From Dipetalonema caudispina (lineage: Eukaryota > Nematoda > Chromadorea > Rhabditida > Onchocercidae): 64,000 nt of DNA. Location: contig JABVXV010000032.1 of NCBI GenBank assembly GCA_013365325.1, forward strand, positions 310,001 to 374,000. Reading direction: 5' to 3'. Of the stretch, positions 1 to 11,021 are shown in pieces. The notes below the pieces were generated by a model. It was not told the DNA's origin. It worked only from the letters and a program-made list of their open reading frames with translations, and searched no databases. Within the stretch, counting starts at the first letter, position 1. Each line of letters starts with the position of its first letter. The translations under genes were made by a program, and so were the position numbers.

Positions 1-892
1 ATCAGACACTGAATCAGCAGCTTGGTGCATTGAAAACTTCTGATGCTTCTAATTTTACTGGGTACTGTTTTTTTTTTTTTTGAAGTGTTAAATAGATTTT
101 TCTTACTTCATTACTTTCCTCGGGATTTGATGAACTTCGTGACGGCTTGCTAGTGGAATAACGAACAGATGTCATGAAAAACAGTCATGCATAGTGGCCA
201 TTTAAATGCGTTCGATCATAACCATATGCGTGCATTTCACAGACATCATTGTGAGTCGATTTTTAGAGGGTCTGTCAACGTACGCTCTTGCTCACCTCGG
301 AATACTCTTAATTTGATGATACCTATGATTTCGTTAACATAAATTTACTACTAACTTTAAATGACTGGCTTTGTTACACAAAAATTTCGTCTTGTGGAAG
401 ATAGATGATACAATTCAGGACAAAGAGGTAGTTTACAATAATTTGAGGAAATATAAATTTATGCTTTGAAGTCGTTCCAAAACGCTTTAAAGGGCAGAAG
501 CTTCCGCTGTACGGGAACAAATTGGTACCGGTCAAGCGGGAATGACAGCAAGCAGGAATGCTCCAGTTAGTGACAGAGAAGCGGCCGAAATGGCGGAATG
601 GTTAAAAGCCCAGGAAGGTAAGAAAGAGACTGTTGTCGCTGCTCCTGTAACGATCCCAAGCGGTATGTTCCTTTCCGTTATAAGTTTCTTAGACCTACTA
701 ATGATATCCACGGTTTTGATGGACGAAGCAATGTAATTTCTGTTACTGATATTTTTCCTGCGTAATTTCTGCTGTTGAACTTCAAATCAAATTTTTACTT
801 TGAAATGCAGGTTTTTAGAGCCCTTTGCAGAGTGTGAAGCGTCTCTGCACGACCAATCAGCATCGGAAAACAAAGCGAAAACGACACCTTAA
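1..892 (+). CDS. 3' exons of an unrecognised protein-coding gene (5' end outside window)
   Basis: Three exons fit in one phase: 1-61 ending at a GT donor, about 493-662 (acceptor AG at 491-492), and a last exon in 811-892. The protein end is polar and Ala/Glu-rich, including a stretch reading REAAEMAEWLKAQEGKKE. Two tandem acceptors, CAG at 808-810 and TTTTTAG ending at 818, give either an immediate stop or a tail PFAECEASLHDQSAS.. ending at TAA 890-892. A stronger GTAAG donor at 618 keeps the same phase and would skip 15 codons. I recognise no domain, and only the tail is visible. The exon phases agree, so I am fairly sure this is coding. The function is unknown. Confidence 0.55.
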
Positions 893-1571
893 CTCTTCTG
901 GCTTAAATACATACATTTTTTTTTTTTTTTTTGAATAAGAGCTGTTAGAAAGATTTATGTAAATATCAGTTCCACGTCCCGTGATATTGTTCGGTTTATT
1001 TATTTGGTGTATTTTATTGTAATCCATTTATTCGTTAATGTGAAAAATGAAATATTGTCTTGTGTGGTGCATTGATCGTAATGGAACTTATTTCATTTCA
1101 TAATTTTTTTTGAAGAAAATGCACTAAAAAATTTCGATTTATTTCAAGAGTCTTGACAGGAATGAATACCAGAAATATCGAGGATGTTCGATATTCAATA
1201 CATATTGTCCCTAGATCAGAATATTCATTATACTCTGACAGTAACCACGAACATAATCGTGCAAGACCCCTTGGAGAAGCCTCATCAGATTATCGTTTGA
1301 TTCGCATAGTTACTAAACTTCAGTTCTAAATCTTTGGCCATATTGCAGACTCGCAGCATATTCGTCAGATTCCATGATGTCAGTATAGTTTATAGTTATG
1401 TGAAGTATCGCCGGATGGAGTTCCGTAAGGTGTAAAAGTACAAGTTCTGTTTGCAGAAGTACATCTGTTTCAGAGACAAGCGAGAAACAGATTTTTTTTT
1501 TTGAAGTCTGCATTTAATCAGAAATACGGTAAGGGTGAAACAGGTGGTAAACATACTTGTGTGTGGAGATC
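893..1571. other. Intergenic / 3' flanks of two convergent genes
   Basis: AT-rich with T runs at 918-932 and 1492-1502 and scattered AATAAA-like sequence. It lies between the end of a plus-strand gene and the end of the minus-strand Vps3-like gene, so it is mostly 3' UTR and spacer. I see no supported gene here. Confidence 0.6.
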
Positions 1572-4500
1572 TCAATTCTTTAAGCACCTTCGATGAAATA
1601 TCTGACTTGAATGTGGGTAACATGCAGCATCTTCGTTATTGATTGCTGTTCCGCATGCAGTACATATTGTTTTTTCATCAATTTGAATATGTAGATGTGC
1701 AGCCTTCAGCGCTTCCTTTGAGAGTGCTTTTAGCGCTTGTGCCGTAGCCGGAAAAATCACTTCTTTCTACTCGCAAATTTAAAATTATCGTTGGACTTCA
1801 ATCAGTAAATGAAAAGGTTTAAAGGCACATTGCTCTGTACCAAATTATTGATGAATACCTTTTTCTTCAGTTGCTGACAGTGAAATCGATCTTTTGCTGA
1901 CAATACGGTACCTTCTGCGAAACAAAGAATCGACGATAATGACCATTCCTTCGGAATATCTTGCAATACCTCAGTTCCACTTGAGGTAAAACCAGATGTG
2001 TTCAGCAAATTGATTATACGTGATCTGAATTCCGGCTGGGACCTGTATATACATCATTAGTGGAAGGGAAGGAAAACTATCCGTGAATCGACTGGTAATT
2101 TTTAAACTTTTTGAAAAAATTAAGCCCACTTGAAAAAGTAAGAGCAGATTAATGTAAGTACAATTAAGTAAAGTTAATCAAGAACTGAAACTTACGCAAC
2201 ATTTCGCAGATAGAACTTCAGAAGTGTTAGTCTCAGAACATGCTCCAGTGTATCTGTATAAATACAGAATAATTCGGCTGCATCGTAATCTTTGTGATCA
2301 TTGAGTAATTTTTCCAGACATTCAACAGAACCTTTTTCCTGATAATTGTCTCTTAAGAAATTAAGAACTTTCCATTAATTTAAAACTTCTCAGACAAAAT
2401 ATATCTGTAGTCAACCAAAATTTTGAAAAATAATGTTTGAATATGTCATTCACTAGTGGCTTTTCTGTTCTGTCTATACATAAACAATGTCCTGGAATAT
2501 ACGACAGAAATGCTGAAGTACTAAGTAGATTTACTACTTCAAATGTTATCTTTCTCAAGTCTGTACCACTGATAATTAAAGTAACTTTAAATCATAAAGC
2601 TACCTTAATACCTTCCAGCAAGGTCAGTTCGACAGCAAAGTGGGAATAATTCTTGAGTACTGCACGCGTCTCCAATAAATTTAGCTTATTTGGCTGAAGA
2701 AGGAAACTACGTAGCTCTCTTCTGCATGATTTTTCATTTTTTCCACCTTCACCCAACAATGTGTTGATTTCGTCTATGTACATTAAAAATAACATTGAAT
2801 GGTATTCAGCGTCCTGAAAAAAAAATTTCAGTGCATCACCATAGTAATCTTACGAACTCTTCACCTCTATATCTTAACCAGTAATTTCTTCTGTGTAATA
2901 CGTTGCTAGATCCTGTACGTACAAAAGAAAATGTTCACTTCCTCAACACGTTTGTAAACAACGCAAACCGTAAAAACGTGAACTTGGAACTACAAACCTC
3001 GAAACTTCAAATTAACTTCTACTATCGACATCACTCGTAGCCTCTTCGAGGAACTCTGATATAGTGAAATATTCGAAGTTTTGAAATGCTAGCAGAGGAT
3101 GAAACTGAGCTGTGCAAAGTTGAAACTGTATTTTAAATATTAAAGGCAAGTACTTGGAGGGATTTAATTCCTTCAAGATATCTGATCAGCGTACTCCGCT
3201 CTTGCTGCAAGATTCGTACAATTTTTGAATGATCTAATTTGATTGAACATCTTTTCAAACCGTCGATTACATCATCCTGGCGAACTTTGAGTAAGAACTC
3301 AACCCAACTTAATATTGTTTGTTCCGAACGAAATCTGCAAATTTCATGATTGAAAAAACGTTCAAGATCAATATAATAAATACTTGAACGTCTTTGGAGG
3401 TTGATATCATCAGAATCGAAAGAAGAATTTGCTTTAATTAGACATCTGTTTTAGATGCACACTATGCTAGCCAAAATACCTTGGAAAGAATTGAACACAC
3501 AATTTGGCAATTCCATCATCCCAAAGATTCTCATTATATAATTCTCGACTTATTGCAAGTGCGTTATCAAAATCTAATAAGCAAAATGCAACGGTAATAA
3601 GGAATTTTCGACGTTTATGTTCCCGCATCCATTCATTGCAGTCGTCAAATGTGCAATGAAAATTTAACGACATATCCTCAGCATCCAGTGCATCTTTTCG
3701 TAGTGATATCAATCTTAGTAGTATAGCGTCAATATCCTAAAGAGCTTATTTGCAAGTTATGAATGAAAAGTATGACATCTGTAACAAAATATGGAATTAC
3801 TACAGTCGACCACGCCAAAATTTATGTTTATTTGATAATTTACCATCATTTTCATAAAAAACCAAAACCTCGGATGATCAAACTTTTTAACTAGAATTAT
3901 AATTTGCTAAGTCAAAAATCCATTAGGTGGTAGTCTCTTCAAGATCCCAAAAAATTGCCAAATATTCAAAATGGTTTAGTCATACAGTACAGCATAAAAG
4001 CACATAATTTAAGCACTTTCATTAAATTACCAGGAAACTAACACTAATTATCCACTTTTTGAGCTTTGTGATCAAAAATTACTACTCAATTTTCTCAATA
4101 TCTAAGTCTTTTTAAACGATATTTTAATTCCACTACATCAGCTAAAGAAGAACCAGCAATCGACCACACAAATGAACTCTCGATTTTTCAATCTTGAATA
4201 ATATAACTGTAGCAGTTCAAACTTAACGAGATGTGCGACTGTTACTTTAGAAATGCGTTAAGAGAGCACCCGACGGAATCCAACAGTCCAATGAAGCTTT
4301 CTGATTGTTCTCAGATAATCTTCCAAAAAAATTATAATTTCAAGGGATCCTTCTGCAACGAAATCACCAAAATCTTCTTTTGATGATTCTGTGGCTTCTT
4401 TGCTAAGCTCTAATCGAAACCCTGATGGAAACGGAAGTAAAAATCCAAATGAAATCAAAACCTGAAAAACGGAAACTGTTATGCATAGAACAAGAACAGA

Positions 4501-6618
4501 GAAAAATTGTGTTTAGCAAAAAAATTTGAATTTTGTTCAGTAAAAAATTTGGAACTCATTACCATACGAGGATCTAATTCGGATAATACGGCCAATTCGT
4601 AAAATTTTTCAAACTCTCCCCGTTTGAAAAGCGCCAAGGCCACTTTCTGCTTCAGCTCATTAAATTTCTGAAAGCACTTTGCAATAATTCTTGTTTCATC
4701 AAAAACCTTAACAAGGAGTACCTCTGATGAGAAAATCATTCATTGAAAGTTTCAACTTTACCAGTATTTCTGCTTCATCACACTGCCCATTCGAAACAGC
4801 ATTTGCAGCAAATCTCAGTGCTTCATCCAACTCTCCACTATCAGCAAGGGCTTCTGCCTTTAAAAAATACCTTGCTATATTCTTTTCTCGACATTTTCTT
4901 ATGCTTTGAATTTCAACTTAACTTTAACCAAGCCACATGACAATCTCTGGCCTAATAACAAGAAAACAAAAAAATCAATTTTCTGACCAAATTCAACTTC
5001 TATACCCTATCAAGCCATGATATTTCTTCTAGATGACTGATATTCTCGCTATTGCAAACATACAATTGTCCATCAATACATTCCAACAACGTTCCAGTTG
5101 TGAAAGGCCATCTCTGGAGAACAACTGACTGTTCGGAACTGAAAATACTTGCAAAACCTAGCAAACACTTTGTATCAAATAACTGCTAAATGAAAACTGT
5201 CATTAAGAATTAACTCAATCCTCAGAAAAAGAACCTGTAAACGGTAATCGATGATGCTGTTAGAACGAAGACATGTGGTGAACGATAGGCAAATGATACG
5301 ATAGAAGTCAGACCCCAGAATAGCGGTGGTCGCGACGAAACACCTTCTGACGTTGCAAAAACGCCTAAACCTTGCATACCATTCACCAGAAATTCTTCCT
5401 GAAATTGTTAATACCTATAATTAAAGAAATGGGAAATTGATTTCCCTTAAGGCCTAACTTTTCTAAGATGATTTCAAGCGAAAATTTACTAACCGCATCC
5501 GTATTTATAATGATAGGACGTATAGCTTGTGAGTCGTACGGGAACAACGACAGAGTTTTATTTTCCAGGATATTATGGACAAAATAAGCATTGGGCAGAG
5601 CATAGCATATGCAGTATTTATTATACGATAAAGCAACCACATGGTTCTCAGTTCGTATCTCTTGCTGAATTACCAAATTATCTGCTTTGCTTTCACAAAC
5701 TAAGATGTAGCGATTGTTCGTAACTAAAGCAAGCTGTAAAGCAAATGGATCTGCTACCACTGGATCCTTATTCAGCGCCAAATGAGCTATGTTCGACGTC
5801 ACACTTGAGCTAATTGGCTGAAAAATATTCAAATTCAAATTAATTTCAACTCAGTTGAATGAAACCCAATTCGGTTCAATACTTTCATAATAGAAACGAC
5901 GCGATCGAAACTCTCGCAATTAGCAAGTACACAGAGTACTGAGAACCCATTATAAGTGTGACAAAGCTTCCTAAATTACTAAAATTTAAGTTGTTTTAGC
6001 CGACATTAATTGGAAAGTCAAAAAAAATACTGCTATCTGAAATGTGCGAAGTACGTTAAGTACTCATTAATGATGAAAATATAAGGTCTATGTTTAGAAT
6101 GATTTTTTGAGAATTCCCTTTCCTTTCCCTTCAAAAAAGTCTTCAGGTAAGAAAAAAATACGGGTATTTACCTTTAGTGTCTTTATTTCTATATTAAAGA
6201 TGGTGGACGCTGAGAGAACCACAAGATAATCAAGCGCTGTTGCAGCCACTATTTGTACAACGGGAACATTCTAAAAAAATTATTCAAAGCGACTCATGTT
6301 TACAAATCTTAAAAATTTTTCCACTTTTTTTGGATTTTGAAAATTCTTTAAAATCATTACCGTTGAAAGTTGCAACACATTAATCACATTCCTTGTTGAA
6401 AGATCCACAAGCAAAATGCGTCCTTGTGAAGTACCAACAAATAACGTCCTTGATGTTCCATCAATACAAGTCACCTGACATTAGTTCATAGATATAATGG
6501 AAACATTTTAAGAATATAATGACATGTACTTCGAAATTCAATTGCAAACCTTTTCGTTCGGTGCAAAAACTGAAACCGTTTCACAAATACCACTCAGTCG
6601 ATAATATTCGTCCACCAT
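1572..6618 (-). CDS. Vps39/TGFBRAP1-family protein (CORVET Vps3-like), about 15 exons
   Basis: Vps39/TGFBRAP1 proteins tether endosomes: an N-terminal citron-homology beta-propeller, a clathrin-like helical repeat and a C-terminal zinc motif. Start ATG at 6616-6618 opens MVDEYYRLSGICETVSVFA. Propeller exons are 6361-6474, 6172-6270, 5494-5817 and 5235-5398; the last reads NGMQGLGVFATSEGVS, close to the human TGFBRAP1 'GNLGMFATVAGIS' region. Helical exons follow at 4562-4727, 4270-4461 (with FGFLLPFPSGF, matching the family 'YPFLLP'), 3480-3736 and 3147-3340 (RYLEGIKSLQ). The region 2598-2818 has DAEYHSMLFLMYIDEI, the family 'EEYHTHLAVLYLEEV'. The last exon, 1572-1766, ends with CTACG..YPHSSQIFHRRC, the conserved zinc site. 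Phases agree except at the junction near 5183-5235. The match is better to TGFBRAP1/Vps3 than to Vps39/HOPS. Confidence 0.88.
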
Positions 6619-7355
6619 ATTGGAACTAAGAAAACGCTGAAAATTATATAAAATGGCCAGGCTTCGGTATAAAGATCGATATGCGATCATGTTAAATACT
6701 TATTCACGAAAGAATCATTCGTAATTCGCGTATCACTATAAAATAAAGAAAATTTTATTTAAAACGGGTACAACCCTAAGAATAGAGAACAGATTTGAGA
6801 AAAGCAAGACTGGAAATGAAATACAGGAAACTTTAAAGCAGGTAATATCCAGCAGTACAAAAAATCTTCAAATAACACACCTAAAATATCATCTTAACTT
6901 TCATATTCTTATACCAACTCGAAATTTATAATGCACACATAGCTGCACACAGTGTACGTCCATTTCATGTTACTAACTGATTGGAACTGGAAGTACTTAC
7001 AACGTCAACTACTAAAACGAATCACAGAATTTTTCTTACTTCACTAACACTAACGGATAAAAGTAGCGCGGAACAACTTAAATGTTAAGAAATTCAAAAT
7101 CCCAAAATGAAACAAAAACATAAAGCAAAGAAAACCCATATGAATGAGGATATAATGGCCAAATGAAGAAAGACAACAGCAGATTCGTGTAGTTACCAGA
7201 AACATAAAAACGGAATGATCACAGAATCCAGATTTCTGTAAGTTACATGAGAATTAAGGACAAAAAGAAGAAACAATAAGCTCTACTAAATACATTAAAG
7301 CCTGAATTTTCAGAAATGTGAAAAAAGCAATGTTACTTCAAGAAAATTTTTCAAA
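6619..7355. other. Intergenic, shared 5' region of divergent genes
   Basis: Between the start of the minus-strand Vps3-like gene and the plus-strand small ORF. It is AT-rich and no ORF is supported. A TTTTCAG acceptor-like site at about 7305-7312, followed by non-coding sequence up to ATG 7356, could be a spliced-leader trans-splice site for the plus-strand ORF. Confidence 0.45.
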
Positions 7356-7721
7356 ATGCATCCTTCATTTGATGGAAAGGACGCACGGCCAAATCCACTG
7401 GTAGATGAAAATTATACTTATGAAGACGTTCCAGCAACTGGTAAATGTCTTCGCAGCCTGTAAATTACTCAGTTCATGGATAGTTAATGACAAACACGAG
7501 GTTTAAGAGTTTTATGATCCAAATTCATACACATTATAGAACCTTCGGAGTATCTATTACAACATGCCTTTTGGTATTAGCGAGAAGGTATATCAGGTTC
7601 AGCTGTTCAAGCACCTTCGGAACAAAATTCACTTTCAGCCATAAATCTATTTCACCTTACTCACCCGCTGGATTACCAACTATTTGGTCGTTTTTTACCC
7701 AATCAGGCAGTGTCATCGTAG
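7356..7721 (+). CDS. Small two-exon ORF (72 aa), unrecognised
   Basis: Exon 1 (7356-7440) encodes MHPSFDGKDARPNPLVDENY.. and ends at a GTAAATG donor in phase 1. Exon 2 (7588-7721) begins at an AG|GTATATC acceptor and restores the frame, reading ISGSAVQAPSEQNSL.. and ..HPLDYQLFGRFLPNQAVSS before TAG. There is no signal peptide or membrane segment, and the composition is protein-like rather than AT-biased. It sits on the strand opposite two flanking minus-strand genes, and its 3' end faces the stop of the RUND-1 gene at 7855. I do not recognise the family. It could be a complete microprotein or the 5' part of a longer transcript. A different frame through the same DNA is also open for 120 codons but has no exon partner. 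Confidence 0.45.
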
Positions 7722-7854
7722 CATTCTTTAAACTTCTGGAAATATATGAAATATACGCTACTACCCAAGCTCTTCTACTTCAATTTCAAAACAAGAGATC
7801 CAGTCGAAATTTGTGGAAATTTATCCTCAGTTTTTTGTTGACTTTTTGAAACAT

Positions 7855-10800
7855 TCAAATACCTGTTTTAGCTACATAGGACCATGGTGCAAAACACTGC
7901 TCAACAATCTGTTCTGTGCAGAAAATTGCTCGTATCCACGTTGGTAACTTTTTCTCATTGAGTGCCGCAGACACCAGAGCCTTCCACATTGCATCGGGAG
8001 AACGTTTCAATCGACTATGAGTTGAAGTAATATTTTCGATTGTTGATAGTAAAAGCTATAAGACAAAACTTAAACATTACAATTCGAAATATGCTGGAGT
8101 TAAAACCAAAGCTGTGAATAAGAAAATCAATTACGAAATCCTTTAATTCCAAACCATTACTGAACTGTTTTAGTGCTGAAAAATTTAATCCCCCTATTGA
8201 AGTATAAAAGAACTGAATCTCAACCTGCTTTGATGTGACACTCCGACCTGCAATCATATCGAGTTGGTAACTTTGTGAAAGGCGGCGAATAGGTGCATCG
8301 CAGTACTCACGACCGAACTTCGAATCGTAATAATACATCACAACATCCCAAACGTGTTCCAGCTTTCGCACTGAATCTTTTCATCCGAAGTTCATGTTAT
8401 ACCAGACGAATTAAGTAATTCAACTCATCGGTTATGAAGAATATGTATCATAAAAATAAGCAGTATCAAGTACTGTAAAAACTTACCATTAGTACTTCTG
8501 ACAGCGCGTGAACTTCCAGGATAGCAACCCAAAGATGTGAAATTGACAAAATGTTTGACAACGTTATTCATACCATGTTCCAAAAGACCACGTATAGCGG
8601 GACACAATTGTTTTCTAATGACGGTAACTACTTCTTCTTCGCTACGTTTGAAAATCTTAATTTAAAAAATCAGGTAAGGTACGCCATTTCATTCAACTCT
8701 ACATCAAATGTGGGGTTTTATCAAAATCATATGACTGACAAAATAATAAGTAGCAGATGAATTTCATGCCATAGATCAGTAATTCCAGAAAGTAGTGGTG
8801 CAGTGGCTAAAGAGACCACCCCAACTCGAAAGATAACAATTTGATGTTATTCTCGCAGCCAGTTCATCAAACGTTAATTGGTATTTAAGCTTGCATCGAA
8901 AAGAAAATATAGTAAGGCAAATGGTAGTTTATCACTGCTCTATTATTCCGTAGTATTCCAAAGAACCTATAAGGGACCCTTTTCTTAAAATTCATGGGAC
9001 AGCTCTTCGAAAGAAAAATGACACCAAATAAAGAACCTCATCACATGATTTACTAAACGACTCAGAAAGAGACGTATCTGCATCCACCGAAAGCAGAAGA
9101 TATTTCTCCATCACTTGCGCTGTTACATCAACTGCCAATTCTATCCGTGCTCGCTCATCCCTAAAAATATCAGATTTGTTGACCACTTCAACGCTTTATA
9201 GAAAATAGGAACAGTACGAATCTGTATATAGTTTTGAAAATACTAGCCCATAATGACTTCCTTGTGGTGTTTGCTTCAGTTGATTACGCTCGAATTTCTG
9301 GTTAAACTTGATTAAATTCATGAATGAACCCTTCTTTGTCGACACAACAGGTAGCGAGGCAATTGCATTAGGTAAACGTTCGCTGGCTTCCGTCTGTAGA
9401 AAACCAATAAATCGTTCAAGATCGACAATCTGCGCTTGCAACTGCTCCACTAATTGCTCTTTCGCTTTAATTGGGTTCACAAGCTAAAGGTATATCGATA
9501 TAAACATATGGATCGTATGAACAAAAATTCCTTAGAACATAGAGAATAACTGCAACACCTTTCCTGTCAGTCTTAAAATCTTAAATCCATGAACACCAGT
9601 TTTCGTACTACTTGAAGAAAGTACCTTCTTCAATGCTTCATCAACTTTTTTTTGCAAATCGCTTTGGGACATTCTATCCAGCTCTAGATCTAACTGCACT
9701 TTTTCGTGAAGTTTGTCGATAACTGCTTTCTAAAACAGAACATTTCTTGGGCCACATCAAAACAGCTTCATTTGTGTCACTAACATGGTAACAGCAGAAA
9801 AAATCTCTTTATCACAAGAAGCACAATAGAACGTGGGAAAATAAAGTGAATAATATAGCTAGTCATCTTACACTGAATGAATTGAACAGAAGTAGTAAAA
9901 CATACCTGTCTAGCCATGACTTCGGCGCTTGGAAGATCACCTTCACCGCTCTCATAAGCATACTTTTCCAAATCTTCCAGTTGTTGTTTCAAATGAGTGA
10001 TAAGTATCTTTTGCCGTTCCTTTTGTTGATCCACATCACCTTTTTTTCCATCATCCATCATTGGAGAGCACTTTTGTTTTTCCAATCTCAGATCGGTACA
10101 ACCACGGAACGCGAAATCTTCCAATTCTTTCAGTAATCGCTACAAGTTCTTGCTTTGCAAAATACGTGAACACTAGGCGATAACAGTTTTGAAAACATTT
10201 TTTGTGTAAAGCAACGTAGCAACAAATAATTGTGAAATTCATGAAGGCAAATACGGGAAAAATGAAAAATTCACGTCTCTTTTTTTTTCAATCCACTCAC
10301 TCAAAGAAATCTAGAGGAAAACGTAGCTTTAGGAATTTAGAATTCAAGAAAAAAACGGAATTAACTGAATTACATCTCTTTCAGATGCATCTGCCTTACT
10401 GATCTGCTTCAGACGAAACTGTACTTGCGCAAAATGTGTCGATAAAGACAGCAGTGAACTATTAAGGCGTTCCTGCTCCTCTTCAAGTTCCCGAAAACGA
10501 ATCTGTTCATCTCTGAAATACATTATAAAACGCGAATGGATTTCCCGACACTATTATAAAATAAAAATTGGAAGGACTGAGATAGGTTTAAAAACTGAAT
10601 AAGGCAGGATATCTCCACGAAAATCAGATGACCAAAATATCTTAAACAGATAGAAGTACTCATTAAATCATTATCTCGTTTGCCAACAACAAATCAAAAT
10701 TCTTTCGAAATAACTAAAATGTAAAACTCACAGCTGTACAGCTTGTAGCTCATCCGAAGACTCACCGGCCGGAGCCCATCTTTCCATATCAATTGATTCA

Positions 10801-11021
10801 TCTGCAAAAATCCGAAACACTATATTGAAGGATACAGGACTTGTTAATTTTCAGTCACAAATAAGAATAAAGCAGCATATCTTCAGATAAAAATTCTTTG
10901 AGACGAAAACTAAAATTTGGAGTAGTAAATGAAATTTACCATCTGAAGTGCTGGGTGCTAATTTATCAACAAATGTTGAAGGCAACTTATTAATGTCCGC
11001 AACATCCTCGTCAATCATCAT
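7855..11021 (-). CDS. rund-1: RUN domain protein RUND-1 / RUNDC1 orthologue
   Basis: RUNDC1 (C. elegans RUND-1) has coiled coils and a C-terminal RUN domain. In worms RUND-1 acts with the small GTPase RAB-2 in dense-core vesicle maturation (known for the family). The start is MMIDEDVADINKLPSTFVD at 11021, just after a CAG acceptor at about 11030. Coiled-coil exons follow: RDEQIRFRELEEEQERLNSS (about 10376-10517), KILITHLKQQLEDLEKYAY (9905-10143), KAVIDKLHEKVQLDLELDR (9632-9735) and a Leu/Gln/Glu-rich exon (about 9247-9484). RUN-domain exons carry VIRKQLCPAIRGLLEHGMNN (8487-8670), VWDVVMYYYDSKFGREYCDA (about 8224-8375) and the terminal exon SRLKRSPDAMWKALVSAALN.. ending ..FAPWSYVAKTGI with TGA at 7855-7857. 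The domain order and ~600-residue size suit RUNDC1. Confidence 0.85.

Noticed and set aside
8800..8850. tRNA-like stretch (GTGGTGCAGTGGCTAAAGAG)
   Set aside because: It resembles a tRNA D-arm, but I could not find an anticodon arm, T-arm or acceptor stem to go with it, and it lies in an intron of rund-1.
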